64,000 nt of DNA from Arthrobacter sp. OAP107 (GCF_040546765.1 NZ_JBEPOK010000001.1:3534001-3598000); one strand, 5' to 3'. Positions 6,792-16,190 are shown, numbered from the stretch's first letter. Numbers and translations are program-made. The notes: generated from the sequence alone by a model not told the origin.

Positions 6792-8342
6792 CTACGTTTT
6801 CACGTCCACTCTAATGGTGTGGAAGCCGGTGGCACCGTCCGGCGCCACTGAGCGCTGCTCCTCCGTCTGTGCCATGCCTTTGAGGTCCGTGGCGCGCACC
6901 TGGATCTCGTGCTGTCCCGGCTGCAGGTCAACGCCGAGCTGCCACTGGTACCACGTGTCCACCGAAATGCCCGGAGCCAGGTTGGCCTGCTGCCAGTTCC
7001 CCCGGTCCACGCGCAGCTCGACCTTGCCGATTCCGGTGTGCTGCTCCCAGGCCACGCCGCCAAACACCACGTTCCCGGCCGGCACCGAGGCTCCGTCACG
7101 GGGCACGTCGATCCGCGACGAGATCTTGATGGGCCCCCGCTCGGACCAGCCGCGCGGGGTCCAGTAGGCCACGTCGTCGGCGAACCTGGTGACCTTCAGT
7201 TCGGTGAGCCACTTGGTCGCCGAGACATACCCGTACAGCCCGGGCACGATCATCCGCACGGGAAAGCCATGCTCGAGCGGAAGCGGATCACCGTTCATGC
7301 CCACGGCGAGCAGCGCATCGCGGCGGTCGGTGAGTGCCTCGAGCGGGGTGCTGGCCGTAAAGCCGTCCGAACTCCGCGACAGCACCATGTCCGCCTCCGG
7401 CTTGGGCCCGGCCATCGCCAGCAGCTCCCGCACCGGCCAACCCAGCCAGCGGGCGTTGCCAATCAGGTCGCCGCCCACCTCGTTGGACACACAGGCGATG
7501 GTCACGTGCCGTTCAATCAGGGGTTTCGCCAGCAGGTCCTCGAACGTGAGCTCGGTTTCCCGTTCCACCAGACCGGTGACTTTGAGCCTCCACTCGCGGG
7601 AATCAAGCACAGGGACGGAGAGGGCGGTGTCGATGCGGTAGAAGTCGCTGCTGGGTGTGACCAGCGGCGCCACCCCGGCCAGTCCGATGTCGGCACCGGC
7701 CGGAATGGGCGGCGCCGGTGATTTCGGCACGGGCAGCCGCAGGGTCCGGCGGACCTCATTGACGCCGGCGGCCCCGCCCCTCCAAACGGTGACGATGGCG
7801 CCGCCCACCAGGACTCCGGCGGCGGTGCCGCCCAGCAGCTGGAAGAAGCCCCGCCTGGCCGGTCCCGGGCCGGCATCACCGCCAAAGTCCGCGGCAGCCA
7901 GGCGCCGGACCAGCTTGAGCAGCACGGCGATTCCGATCCCGGCCGCGAGGAGCGGAAGAACGACGGCGGCTGCGGTTACCTGGGGGCGGGTCAGGACGGC
8001 GGCCAGGCCCACGACGCCGAAGACGGCAAAGACAGCGGCACCCGCAAAGCGCCGGCGCAGCTCGAGGACGCCTGCCGCGGCGGCGAAAACGGCGATTGCC
8101 AGCGCCATGCCGGCCAGCAGCGCCAGCTTGTCCGCCGTGCCGAAGAGGGAAACAGCCCACTCCTTGACCCCGGGCGGGACAGCATCGATGACGGCGCCGC
8201 CAAGGGCGCTCACTGTTGACAGCGAAGGACTGACAAAGCCGGCGATGAGTTCACTCGCGACGAGTCCGGCGCCGGCTGCCACCACGCCTGCGGCCGCCGC
8301 CCACCGGCGCCGGTGCCGGCCTGGCTCCTGGGACCCGTTCAC
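6792..8342 (-). CDS. Membrane-anchored molybdopterin oxidoreductase, sulfite oxidase family
   Basis: 516 residues from GTG at 8342. The first 190 residues hold about five hydrophobic helices (near 15-35, 70-90, 100-116, 122-142, 170-188). A sulfite-oxidase-type Mo domain follows: VTIACVSNEVGGDLIGNARW places the molybdenum-ligand Cys at about residue 284, and PVRMIVPGLYGYVSATKW lines the pterin site. The C-terminal 120 residues form the Mo-co dimerisation-like beta domain (GGVAWEQHTGIGKVELRVD). The active domain should lie outside the membrane. The substrate is unknown; sulfite or a YedY-like sulfoxide is possible. Being first in the moeA-moaC-mogA-moaE unit, it is a plausible local user of the cofactor. 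Confidence 0.88.
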   Translation of the reverse strand: MNGSQEPGRHRRRWAAAAGVVAAGAGLVASELIAGFVSPSLSTVSALGGAVIDAVPPGVKEWAVSLFGTADKLALLAGMALAIAVFAAAAGVLELRRRFAGAAVFAVFGVVGLAAVLTRPQVTAAAVVLPLLAAGIGIAVLLKLVRRLAAADFGGDAGPGPARRGFFQLLGGTAAGVLVGGAIVTVWRGGAAGVNEVRRTLRLPVPKSPAPPIPAGADIGLAGVAPLVTPSSDFYRIDTALSVPVLDSREWRLKVTGLVERETELTFEDLLAKPLIERHVTIACVSNEVGGDLIGNARWLGWPVRELLAMAGPKPEADMVLSRSSDGFTASTPLEALTDRRDALLAVGMNGDPLPLEHGFPVRMIVPGLYGYVSATKWLTELKVTRFADDVAYWTPRGWSERGPIKISSRIDVPRDGASVPAGNVVFGGVAWEQHTGIGKVELRVDRGNWQQANLAPGISVDTWYQWQLGVDLQPGQHEIQVRATDLKGMAQTEEQRSVAPDGATGFHTIRVDVKT

Positions 8343-8485
8343 CCTTCAAGCATAGGTTCAGCAGTGCTTTCCGGCACCGTCCCCGCCCCCACCGCGGCTC
8401 CCGCGGCCGCGGGCCCGTGGGCCCCGGCGCAGTCACGGGACGGGCCGGGTGTGATCCGTGCCCCATCGTGGCGTAGCCTGAAGTA

Positions 8486-9673
8486 ATGAGTGTTCAGCTT
8501 GGCTTACCGCAGCTCCGTGAGGGAGGCGCACCCGCTTCGGGGTCACAGCCCCTTCCGGTTGCGCCCGCGGCCGGGATCCCCGCCCGCCGCCCGGCTGAGG
8601 CTCCCGCCGGCCTCGCCGACCGTTACGGCCGCAGGGCCACGGATATGCGCCTTTCGCTGACGGACAAATGCAACCTGCGGTGTACGTACTGCATGCCGGC
8701 CGAGGGCCTGGAGTGGCTGTCCAAGCAGGCAGTCATGACCGGCGAGGAAATCGTACGGATCGTGGGCATCGGCGTCGACCGGCTGGGTGTGCGCGAACTG
8801 CGCCTGACCGGCGGTGAGCCCCTGGTCCGTGCCGACCTCGTCGACATCATTGCCGCCCTGCGCCAGGCACACCCCGATCTCCCCATTTCCATGACCACGA
8901 ACGGCGTCGGGCTGGACCGGAAGGCCGCGGCACTCAAAGCCGCCGGCCTGACCCGCATCAACGTCTCCCTGGACTCGCTGCACGAGGAAACCTTCGCCAA
9001 ACTCACCCGGCGTCCGTTCCTGGACCGGGTGCTCGCCGGGGTGGATGCCGCCTGGGCCGCAGGCCTGGGTCCTGTGAAGCTCAACGCCGTGCTGATGCGC
9101 GGCATCAACGACACCGAGTCGCCGTCCCTGCTCGCCTGGGCGCTGGAGCGCGGCTACGAACTGCGCTTCATCGAGCAGATGCCGCTGGACGCCGACCACG
9201 GCTGGACCCGCCGGAACATGATCACCGCGGCCGAGATCCGCGAACTCCTCTCCGCGGACTTCGTGCTGAGCCCGGATCCGCGCGCCCGCGACGGCGCACC
9301 GGCGGAACGCTTTGAAGTACGACGCCGGACTGCCGGTTCCGCTGATTCGCCCCGTTCCGATTCACTCGGTTCCGATTCGCTCGGTCCGGTGCTGGGCACC
9401 GTGGGGATCATCGCCTCGGTCACCGAGCCGTTCTGTTCCGACTGCCGGCGGACCCGGATCACCGCCGAGGGCAAGATCATGAGCTGCCTCTTCTCCCGCG
9501 AGGAATTCGACCTGCTCGGCCTGCTGAGGCAAGGCGCCAGCGACGAGCAGCTCGCCGAACGCTGGCAGGATGCCATGTGGCTGAAGCCCAAAGCCCACGG
9601 CATGGACCACGTGGGACTCGACGCCCCGGACTTCGTCCAGCCGGACCGCAGCATGAGCGCCATCGGAGGCTGA
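8486..9673 (+). CDS. moaA: GTP 3',8-cyclase (radical SAM)
   Basis: 395 residues. MoaA starts molybdenum cofactor synthesis by cyclising GTP. Seen: the radical SAM triad C62-x3-C66-x2-C69 in CNLRCTYC, RLTGGEPLVR, and the second 4Fe-4S cluster site CSDCRRTRITAEGK followed by a third Cys in MSCLF. About 47 residues precede the conserved core, longer than typical. A Ser/Asp/Leu/Gly insertion with a short SDSLGSDSLG duplication sits before the second cluster. ATG at 8486 follows a -10-like TAGCCT by 6 nt, so it may be leaderless. moaD follows after 3 nt. Confidence 0.95.
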   Translation: MSVQLGLPQLREGGAPASGSQPLPVAPAAGIPARRPAEAPAGLADRYGRRATDMRLSLTDKCNLRCTYCMPAEGLEWLSKQAVMTGEEIVRIVGIGVDRLGVRELRLTGGEPLVRADLVDIIAALRQAHPDLPISMTTNGVGLDRKAAALKAAGLTRINVSLDSLHEETFAKLTRRPFLDRVLAGVDAAWAAGLGPVKLNAVLMRGINDTESPSLLAWALERGYELRFIEQMPLDADHGWTRRNMITAAEIRELLSADFVLSPDPRARDGAPAERFEVRRRTAGSADSPRSDSLGSDSLGPVLGTVGIIASVTEPFCSDCRRTRITAEGKIMSCLFSREEFDLLGLLRQGASDEQLAERWQDAMWLKPKAHGMDHVGLDAPDFVQPDRSMSAIGG

Positions 9674-9676
9674 TCC

Positions 9677-9943
9677 TTGAACGTACGATACTTCGCTGCC
9701 GCACGCTCCGCGGCAGGCGTGGAGGAAGAGCGCTTCGAACTTCCCGCCGGTTCCACGGTGGAGTCGCTCCTTGCCGCTGTGCTCGACGTCGAACGCCCTG
9801 AGCCTCCGGCCGGAACGCCGCCGCTGGACAGGATCCTGGCCCGCAGCAGCTTCCTGCTGAACGAGGTCGCCGTCCGGGACCGGACCACCGTCCTGGCAGC
9901 CGGCGACGTGGTGGACGTCCTGCCGCCCTTCGCCGGCGGCTGA
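9677..9943 (+). CDS. moaD: Molybdopterin synthase sulfur-carrier subunit
   Basis: 88 residues from TTG at 9677, 3 nt after moaA. MoaD is a ubiquitin-fold sulfur donor; its C-terminal Gly-Gly is thiocarboxylated and delivers sulfur to the MoaE active site. Seen: the N-terminal NVRYFAAARSAAG typical of MoaD, LNEVAVRDRTTVLAAGD, and the terminal PPFAGG. The gene partner moaE is in the divergent minus-strand unit. GGAGG (9666-9670) ahead of the start codon supports TTG. Confidence 0.93.
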   Translation: MNVRYFAAARSAAGVEEERFELPAGSTVESLLAAVLDVERPEPPAGTPPLDRILARSSFLLNEVAVRDRTTVLAAGDVVDVLPPFAGG

Positions 9944-9964
9944 GCGGGCTGAGCCCGGCCTGGT

Positions 9965-10429
9965 TCAGGCGCGGTGGCAGATCGAGGTCATGAACGGCTG
10001 AAAGTCCTGGGCCTCCCCCAGCCGCAGTTCGGCCGTGTGGGTCAGAACGCCCTGGTCCACGCGGAAGGTGTGCCGGGCGGTGCCGCGGTCGCTGCGCCGT
10101 TCCACAGTAAGGGTGGAGTCGTGCCACACCCCGCGGGCCGGGGCCGCCGGCGGCCTGCCCATGCTGTCAACGTAGTACCAGAGCGTTTCGTCGTGGTCGG
10201 GGTCCACCGTGAACACCCCGTGCCCCTCGAAGTGCGTGCCGTCAGCTTCGGTGTGCCGGTAGGACTGGACGACGGCGAACCCGCCGGCCGCGCGGGTGAA
10301 GGTCACCTCCGCGGTGGCCGTGCGGGCCGGACCCCAGGGCGAGGCAGCCAGTTCGGTGGTTCCCAGCCAGCGCCCGACGAAGATCTCCAGCGCTTCATGC
10401 GCTGTGCCCGGTTGCGGCTGGTCCATCAT
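9965..10429 (-). CDS. DUF1579-family protein
   Basis: 154 residues. The N-terminal FVGRWLGTTE and later GHGVFTVDPDHDETLWYYVDS follow the pattern of DUF1579 and related lipocalin/THAP4-like beta-barrel proteins of unknown role. Two adjacent ATGs at 10429 and 10426 follow AGGAGG; the second has the better spacing. It begins 28 nt after the M16 peptidase stop, so it is probably co-transcribed with it. Confidence 0.7.
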   Translation of the reverse strand: MMDQPQPGTAHEALEIFVGRWLGTTELAASPWGPARTATAEVTFTRAAGGFAVVQSYRHTEADGTHFEGHGVFTVDPDHDETLWYYVDSMGRPPAAPARGVWHDSTLTVERRSDRGTARHTFRVDQGVLTHTAELRLGEAQDFQPFMTSICHRA

Positions 10430-10457
10430 TCCTCCTAGGCCGAAAACTTCAGCAAAT

Positions 10458-11801
10458 TCAGAGCCCGAAGGTTTCCGATTCGTCGAAGGGGCCGACCACT
10501 GTCACGGTCCGCGGCGCCGCGGCAAGCTCGCTGGCGAGCTCTTGGACCTGTTCGGCGGTCACGGCCTTGATGAGCCGAAGGGTCTCGTCGATGTCCTGGT
10601 ACTCACCGGAGACCAGCTCGGCGCGGCCCAGCCGGGACATGCGGGAGCCGGTGTCCTCCAGGGCCAGGACGATCCCGCCGCAGAGCTGCCCCACCGCCTT
10701 GCGGAGCTCGTCCTCGGAAATGCCGCCGGCCGCAAGGCTGTCGAGTTCGGCGCCGAGGAGTTCCAGGACCTGGCGGACTTTGGTGGGCGTGCAGCCGGCG
10801 TACATGCCGAAGTAGCCGGCATCGGCGTAGGACGACGCAAACGAATACGTGGAGTACACGAGCCCGCGCTTCTCGCGGATCTCCTGGAACAGCCGCGACG
10901 ACATTCCGCCGCCGAGTACGGCGTTGAGCACGCTCATGACGTAGCGGCGTTCGTCGGTGGCCACGATGGTGGGACAGCCCATGATGATGTTGGCCTGTTC
11001 CACCGGGCGGGTGACCACGTGCAGCCCCGCGGTGCCGGTGATCTGTGCGCGCGCGGTGGAGCGGCGCTCCACGGGAGCCGCCCCGGGCTCAAGTGACCAC
11101 CCGGCTGAGTGGAGGGCATCCACCACAAGCCGGCACACGACGTCGTGCTCCAAACCGCCGGCGGCGGTGATCACAAGCTCATCCGGGCGATAGTAGCGGC
11201 GGTAGTGGTCCCAGACGGAGTCCCGCGCCACGGCGCGGATAGCGTCCGGCGTGCCGCCAATGGGGCGCCCCAGCGGATGCGTGCCGAGTACGGCCGCCAC
11301 GAAGTGTTCATGCGCGACGTCCGTGGGGTCGTCGCTGTCCATGGCGATCTCTTCGAGGATGACGTCCCGCTCCTGCTCCATCTCCGCGGGATCCAGCACG
11401 GCGCCGGTGATCATATCAGCGATGACGTCGATGGCCATCGGCAGGTCCGTATCCAGCACGCGGGCGAAGTAGCAGGTGCTCTCTTTCGCCGTGGCGGCAT
11501 TGGATTCGCCGCCCACCTCGTCAAAGGCCGAAGCGATTTCGAGGGCCGTGCGCCGCTTGGTGCCCTTGAACAGCAGATGCTCAAGGAAGTGCGTGGAGCC
11601 GTGCTGGCCCGGGGCCTCGTCGCGGGACCCGACGCCCACCCAGAATCCGATGGTGGCCGAACGCTGCCCCGGCATGGCCTCAGTCAGGACGCGGACCCCG
11701 CCGGGGAGGACCGAGCGGCGGACTTCCGAACCGCCGTCGGCTCCATGGATCAGGGTGTCGCCGGGGTGGTTTTGCTCCAGCGGCAGGGGTACGACAGTCA
11801 T
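10458..11801 (-). CDS. M16 (pitrilysin-type) zinc metallopeptidase
   Basis: 447 residues from ATG at 11801. The inverted zinc motif HXXEH is present as H71-F-L-E74-H75 and is followed by the downstream Glu region ERDVILEEI. The C-terminal half is the non-catalytic M16 repeat (TRPVEQANIIMGCPT, LGGGMSSRLFQEIREKRG). This is the PepR/Rv2782c-type peptidase that lies next to pnp in many actinobacteria. An upstream in-frame start would add 59 residues of low-complexity sequence through the pnp terminator, so it is rejected. Likely cytoplasmic; substrate unknown. Confidence 0.9.
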   Translation of the reverse strand: MTVVPLPLEQNHPGDTLIHGADGGSEVRRSVLPGGVRVLTEAMPGQRSATIGFWVGVGSRDEAPGQHGSTHFLEHLLFKGTKRRTALEIASAFDEVGGESNAATAKESTCYFARVLDTDLPMAIDVIADMITGAVLDPAEMEQERDVILEEIAMDSDDPTDVAHEHFVAAVLGTHPLGRPIGGTPDAIRAVARDSVWDHYRRYYRPDELVITAAGGLEHDVVCRLVVDALHSAGWSLEPGAAPVERRSTARAQITGTAGLHVVTRPVEQANIIMGCPTIVATDERRYVMSVLNAVLGGGMSSRLFQEIREKRGLVYSTYSFASSYADAGYFGMYAGCTPTKVRQVLELLGAELDSLAAGGISEDELRKAVGQLCGGIVLALEDTGSRMSRLGRAELVSGEYQDIDETLRLIKAVTAEQVQELASELAAAPRTVTVVGPFDESETFGL

Positions 11802-11923
11802 CAAGGCCTTTCGGGAAGCGGAGCCAAATCTGCCAGCAATCGTACCAGCGGGCCCCGCCGTCGGCGTGGCTCTGACGTGGGCTGTTTGCCGCCGCAAGCG
11901 AGGTTTTGGGTGCGGGTTAAACG

Positions 11924-11958
11924 GGGCGGGGCCGGTGGTACAACCAACGGCCCCGCCC
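11924..11958 (-). terminator. Hairpin downstream of pnp
   Basis: A perfect 11-bp stem (gggcggggccg, 11924-11934, with its complement at 11948-11958) encloses a loop that can pair further (GTGG/CCAC-like). It lies 40 nt after the pnp stop. The minus-strand flank is only weakly T-rich, so termination strength is uncertain. A 9-bp core of the same motif recurs after infB. Confidence 0.65.
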
Positions 11959-11998
11959 TGATGGGTTGCCGGCAGCATGCAGCTGCCGCAGCCCGGAA

Positions 11999-14263
11999 CT
12001 ACTCGGAAGCGTCCGAGCCTTCTGCCGAAGCCGAAGCGTGAACGCGGTCGGCGTCGCCGGCGCCTTCCTCTTCAGCAACTACCGGAGAGAGGGACAGCTT
12101 TCCACGGTCGTCGATCTTGGTGATCTCGACCTGGATCTTCTGGCCCACGGAGACGACGTCTTCGACGTTGTCCACGCGCTTGCCGCTGGCGAGCTTGCGC
12201 AGCTCGGAGATGTGCAGCAGGCCGTCCTTGCCCGGGGTCAGGGAGATGAACGCACCGAACGTTGTGGTCTTGACCACGGTGCCCAGGTAGCGCTCGCCGA
12301 CTTCGGGAACCTGCGGGTTGGCGATGGCGTTGATCGCGGAGCGGGCGGCATCCGCCGACGGGCCGTCCGTGGCGCCGATGTAGACGGTGCCGTCGTCCTC
12401 GATGGAGATGTCCGCGCCGGTGTCCTCCTGGATCTGGTTGATCATCTTGCCCTTGGGGCCGATGACCTCGCCGATCTTGTCCACGGGGATCTTGACGGCA
12501 ATGACGCGCGGAGCGAACTCGGAGAGCTCATCCGGAGTGTCGATCGCCGCGTTGATGACCTCGAGGATGTGGAGGCGGGCTTCGCGTGCCTGCTTCAGTG
12601 CTGCTGCCAGCACGGACGCCGGGATGCCGTCGAGCTTGGTGTCCAGCTGGATGGCCGTGACGAACTCGGAGGTACCGGCAACCTTGAAGTCCATGTCACC
12701 GAAGGCATCTTCGGCGCCGAGGATGTCGGTCAGGGCGGCGTAGCGGGTCTGGCCGTCCACCTGGTCGGAGACCAGGCCCATGGCGATGCCGGCAACGGCA
12801 GCCTTCAGCGGCACACCGGCGTTGAGCATGGACAGCGTCGAGGCGCAGACCGAGCCCATGGAGGTGGAGCCGTTGGAGCCGAGGGCTTCGGACACCTGGC
12901 GGATGGCGTACGGGAACTCCTCGCGGGACGGCAGCACCGGGACGAGCGCGCGCTCGGCCAGGGCACCGTGGCCGATTTCGCGGCGCTTCGGGGAACCGAC
13001 GCGGCCGGTCTCACCGGTGGAGTACGGCGGGAAGTTGTAGTTGTGCATGTAGCGCTTGCGCGTTACCGGCGACAGCGAGTCGATCTGCTGTTCCATCTTG
13101 AGCATGTTCAGCGTGGTGACACCCATGATCTGGGTTTCGCCACGTTCGAAGATGGCGGAACCGTGAACGCGGGGCAGGACCTCGACCTCGGCGGTGAGCT
13201 GACGGATGTCCGTCAGGCCGCGGCCGTCGATGCGGACCTGGTCCTTGAGGATGCGCTGGCGGACCACGTGCTTGGTGACGGAGCGGAAGGCTGCGGACAG
13301 CTCCTTCTCGCGGCCTTCGAACTGCTCGGCCAGCGAGCCAACAACTTCGTCCTTCAGCTCGTCGGCTGCGTTGTCGCGGTCCTGCTTGTCGGCGATCTGG
13401 AAGACAGCGGTGAGCTTCTCGGAGGCAGCAGCCTCGACGGCAGCGTACACGTCGTCCTGGTAGTCCAGGAAGACCGGGAACTCGACGGTGGGCTTGGCGG
13501 CGCGGGCGGCCAGGTCCTGCTGGGCTTCGCAGAGTGCCTTGATGAACGGCTTGGCAGCCTCCAGGCCCTCGGAAACGACCTCTTCGGTGGGGGCGGTGGC
13601 GCCCTGTTCCTTGATGAGGTTCCAGGAGTTGTCCGTGGCTTCGGCCTCGACCATCATGATGGCGACGTCGTCACCGGCAACGCGGCCGGCAACGACCATG
13701 TTGAACACGGAGTTCTCGAGCTGGGAGTGCTTCGGGAAGGCAACCCACTGCGAACCCTGCTCGTCGGCGACGAGGGCAACGCGGACGCCGCCGATGGGGC
13801 CGGAGAACGGCAGGCCGGAGAGCTGGGTGGACATCGAGGAGGCGTTGATGGCCACGACGTCGTAGAGCTCGTCCGGGTTGATCGCCAGGACGGTGACCAC
13901 GATCTGGACCTCGTTGCGCAGGCCCTTGACGAACGCGGGGCGCAGCGGGCGGTCCATCAGGCGGCAGGCCAGGATCGCTTCGGTGGACGGGCGGCCTTCG
14001 CGGCGGAAGAACGAGCCCGGGATGCGGCCGGCGGCGTACATGCGCTCTTCGACGTCCACCGTCAGGGGGAAGAAGTCGAAGCCTTCACGCGGGTGCTTGC
14101 CGGCGGTGGTGGCGGAGAGCAGCGCGGTGTCTTCGTCGATGTACACCATGGCTGCGCCGGCTGCCTGCTTGGCAAGACGGCCGGTTTCGAAGCGGATTAC
14201 ACGCTTGCCAAAGCGGCCATTGTCAATGACTGCTTCTGAGAACTGGATTTCGGGACCCTCCAA
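11999..14263 (-). CDS. pnp: Polyribonucleotide nucleotidyltransferase (PNPase)
   Basis: 754 residues. PNPase degrades RNA phosphorolytically 3' to 5' and can add tails; in actinobacteria it also takes part in ppGpp-related metabolism. Seen: two RNase PH domains, a KH domain (VIGPKGKMINQIQEDTG) and an S1 domain (YLGTVVKTTTFGAFISL), followed by an acidic tail. The start is chosen as TTG at 14263 (encoding EGPEIQFSEAVID next), with GGAGG 8 nt upstream; the GTG at 14272 would have its ribosome site abutting it. It follows rpsO, the usual rpsO-pnp order. Confidence 0.96.
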   Translation of the reverse strand: MEGPEIQFSEAVIDNGRFGKRVIRFETGRLAKQAAGAAMVYIDEDTALLSATTAGKHPREGFDFFPLTVDVEERMYAAGRIPGSFFRREGRPSTEAILACRLMDRPLRPAFVKGLRNEVQIVVTVLAINPDELYDVVAINASSMSTQLSGLPFSGPIGGVRVALVADEQGSQWVAFPKHSQLENSVFNMVVAGRVAGDDVAIMMVEAEATDNSWNLIKEQGATAPTEEVVSEGLEAAKPFIKALCEAQQDLAARAAKPTVEFPVFLDYQDDVYAAVEAAASEKLTAVFQIADKQDRDNAADELKDEVVGSLAEQFEGREKELSAAFRSVTKHVVRQRILKDQVRIDGRGLTDIRQLTAEVEVLPRVHGSAIFERGETQIMGVTTLNMLKMEQQIDSLSPVTRKRYMHNYNFPPYSTGETGRVGSPKRREIGHGALAERALVPVLPSREEFPYAIRQVSEALGSNGSTSMGSVCASTLSMLNAGVPLKAAVAGIAMGLVSDQVDGQTRYAALTDILGAEDAFGDMDFKVAGTSEFVTAIQLDTKLDGIPASVLAAALKQAREARLHILEVINAAIDTPDELSEFAPRVIAVKIPVDKIGEVIGPKGKMINQIQEDTGADISIEDDGTVYIGATDGPSADAARSAINAIANPQVPEVGERYLGTVVKTTTFGAFISLTPGKDGLLHISELRKLASGKRVDNVEDVVSVGQKIQVEITKIDDRGKLSLSPVVAEEEGAGDADRVHASASAEGSDASE

Positions 14264-14459
14264 GAGAGTCACCTCCGTTTCTTGATTAACGGAAGTCCAG
14301 CCGCATCAACCCAGCCCAGCATCTGTCTACTGGCCCTGCACCCGGTCATCGATCGAGACCCACGGGCCGGCTTCAGTCAGCGAAGCTTCCCGGGGATCAC
14401 TACCGAGGACCGCGAATGCGTGATGCGGTTGATCCTCCTGTTTAGTTGTATGTACTGAC

Positions 14460-14493
14460 GAGGCGGCCCGTTCCGGGTGGAAAGGGCCGCCTC
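14460..14493 (-). terminator. Hairpin after rpsO
   Basis: Perfect 10-bp inverted repeat gaggcggccc / gggccgcctc (14460-14469 and 14484-14493) with a 14-nt loop, 9 nt after the rpsO stop. There is no clear T-tract, so it could be a partial terminator or an RNA-processing site in the rpsO-pnp intergenic region, as known for E. coli RNase III control. Confidence 0.65.
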
Positions 14494-14502
14494 CAAACCA
14501 GA

Positions 14503-14772
14503 CTAGCGGCGCAGGCCGAGACGCTCGATGAGCGAACGGTAGCGGGCGATGTCAGTGTTCTTCAGGTAGGTCAGCATGCGCTTGCGGCGACCAACCATGG
14601 CCAGCAGACCGCGCTGGGTGTGGAAGTCGTGCTTGTGCTCCTTCATGTGCTCAGTCAGATCCTTGATCCGCTGAGTCAGAACCGCAATCTGGACCTCCGG
14701 CGAACCGGTGTCGCCCTCGGACGTTGCGTATTCCTTGATGATGGACTGCTTTACGGCGGCGTCAAGTGCCAC
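14503..14772 (-). CDS. rpsO: 30S ribosomal protein S15
   Basis: 89 residues, the exact family length. Binds the central domain of 16S rRNA. Seen: EYATSEGDTGSPEVQIAVLT, HDFHTQRGLLAMVGRRKRML and the C-terminal YRSLIERLGLRR. GTG at 14772 is preceded by AGGAG with a 5-nt spacer. Followed by pnp. Confidence 0.98.
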   Translation of the reverse strand: MALDAAVKQSIIKEYATSEGDTGSPEVQIAVLTQRIKDLTEHMKEHKHDFHTQRGLLAMVGRRKRMLTYLKNTDIARYRSLIERLGLRR

Positions 14773-14904
14773 AATAACTCCTAGAGATGTGCCGTGAGGC
14801 CCGAGTCAGTAATTCACTGCCGGGGGTGCCGGCGCGGTGTTCCGGGGAACATTCCGCACAAGACAGGATCCAGCAACCACGGACTGCAGCCGGATCCACC
14901 GCTT

Positions 14905-14934
14905 AGTTTACCGGGCGTGTTGCAATTCTGTCGA
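14905..14934 (-). promoter_or_regulatory. Putative sigma-70-type promoter for rpsO
   Basis: On the minus strand TCGACA (14929-14934) and TAAACT (14905-14910) are separated by 18 nt. They lie about 130 nt upstream of the rpsO GTG, in the kynU-rpsO gap, which otherwise shows no gene. Confidence 0.4.
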
Positions 14935-14951
14935 AACGGCAAAAGGTCTGG

Positions 14952-16190
14952 TCATGCGTCCGGAAGCAGGTCCCGGATGGCCGCCATGCCGCGGTGGAGT
15001 TCGGCAAAGCCGGTGCTCAGCGGCGAAAGTCCGATCCTGATGCCCTGCGGCGCGCGGAAGTCCGGGATGACATCCCTCTCCCAGAGCGCCGCGGTCACCT
15101 CACGGAAGGCGGGATGGTCAACGGTGATGTGGCCTCCCCGGCGGTCGGCATCGCGTGGTGTAGCAAGCCTCACCCCGGCCGGCGCGAGCCAGGCATCGTG
15201 CAGTTCCAGCGCGTAAGCGGTAAGCTGCCGCGACTTTTCCCGGATGGCTGCCATGCCGGCCGCTTCAATCAGGTCCAGCGTGCCGCGCATGGCGATCATC
15301 CCGAAAATGGCCGGCGTGCCGCTCAGGAAACCACGGATGCCGGCTGCCGGTTCGTAGCCCGGGCCCATCTCGAAGGCGTCCTTCCGGCCCATCCATCCCC
15401 AGATAGGCTGCGCCAGTCCGGGCAGGTGCCGGGCATTGACGTAGGCGAACGCGGGCGAGCCCGGGCCGCCGTTCAGGTACTTGTACGTGCAGCCCGCCGC
15501 GAAGTCCACGTTCCAGGCATCCAGCTGCAGCTCCACCGACCCGGCGGAATGGCACAGGTCCCAGATCACCAGCCCGCCGGCGTCGTGCACCGCTGCCGTA
15601 ATGGCCGGCAGGTCCGCAAGATACCCCGAGCGGTAGGCCACATGGCTGAGGAGGACGACGGCGGTGGCCGGCCCTACAGCCTCCCTCACCTGGTCGAGGT
15701 GGACACCGGAGGCGGGATCCGCCTCGATCCAGCGCAGTGTCAGGCCCTCCTCCTTGGCGATGCCTTCGACGAGGTACCGGTCGGTGGGAAAGTTGTCCGT
15801 GTCCACCACGATCTCTGTCCGCGCCGGATCCCCGACGGCGGCCAGCGCGGCCCGGATCAGCTTGTACAGCACCACCGTGGTGGAGTCGGCGATGATGGTC
15901 TGCCCCGCGGCGGCGCCCAGCACTGCACGCCCCAGCTGGTCGCCGATGGCCTGGGGCATCTCCAGCCATTCCTCGTCCCAGCCCCTGATCAGGCGCCCGC
16001 CCCAGCCCTCCTGGATAAAGGCGGCAATGTCTCCGGCGGTCCGCTTGAGCGGCCGGCCCAGGGAGTTGCCGTCCAGGTAGGACAGCTCGGTGTCCGCGCC
16101 GACGAACAGGTCCCGGTACCGGGCCAGCGGATCTTCGGCGTCGAGGCGTGCGGCTTTTTGCACCAGGGCATCGCCTGCCTGCGTGGTCAC
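14952..16190 (-). CDS. kynU: Kynureninase
   Basis: 412 residues. PLP enzyme that cleaves L-kynurenine to anthranilate and alanine. Seen: LSYLDGNSLGRP near the N-terminus, IIADSTTVVLYKLIRAAL (PLP phosphate region), VIWDLCHSAGS with the PLP-binding Asp, and the Schiff-base Lys in TYKYLNGGPGSPAF. GTG at 16190 overlaps the kynA stop (GTGA). No kynurenine formamidase gene is adjacent, so that step must be encoded elsewhere or be spontaneous. Confidence 0.95.
   Translation of the reverse strand: MTTQAGDALVQKAARLDAEDPLARYRDLFVGADTELSYLDGNSLGRPLKRTAGDIAAFIQEGWGGRLIRGWDEEWLEMPQAIGDQLGRAVLGAAAGQTIIADSTTVVLYKLIRAALAAVGDPARTEIVVDTDNFPTDRYLVEGIAKEEGLTLRWIEADPASGVHLDQVREAVGPATAVVLLSHVAYRSGYLADLPAITAAVHDAGGLVIWDLCHSAGSVELQLDAWNVDFAAGCTYKYLNGGPGSPAFAYVNARHLPGLAQPIWGWMGRKDAFEMGPGYEPAAGIRGFLSGTPAIFGMIAMRGTLDLIEAAGMAAIREKSRQLTAYALELHDAWLAPAGVRLATPRDADRRGGHITVDHPAFREVTAALWERDVIPDFRAPQGIRIGLSPLSTGFAELHRGMAAIRDLLPDA

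Noticed and set aside
8343..8485. Moco riboswitch between the divergent moa units
   Set aside because: Only 143 bp and no clear Moco RNA pattern by eye; would need an Infernal search.
9965..10438. Plus-strand open frame opposite the DUF1579 gene
   Set aside because: The minus-strand reading has AGGAGG and a conserved domain; the plus frame has none.
11966..14239. Long open frame opposite pnp
   Set aside because: Antisense shadow of PNPase codon bias.
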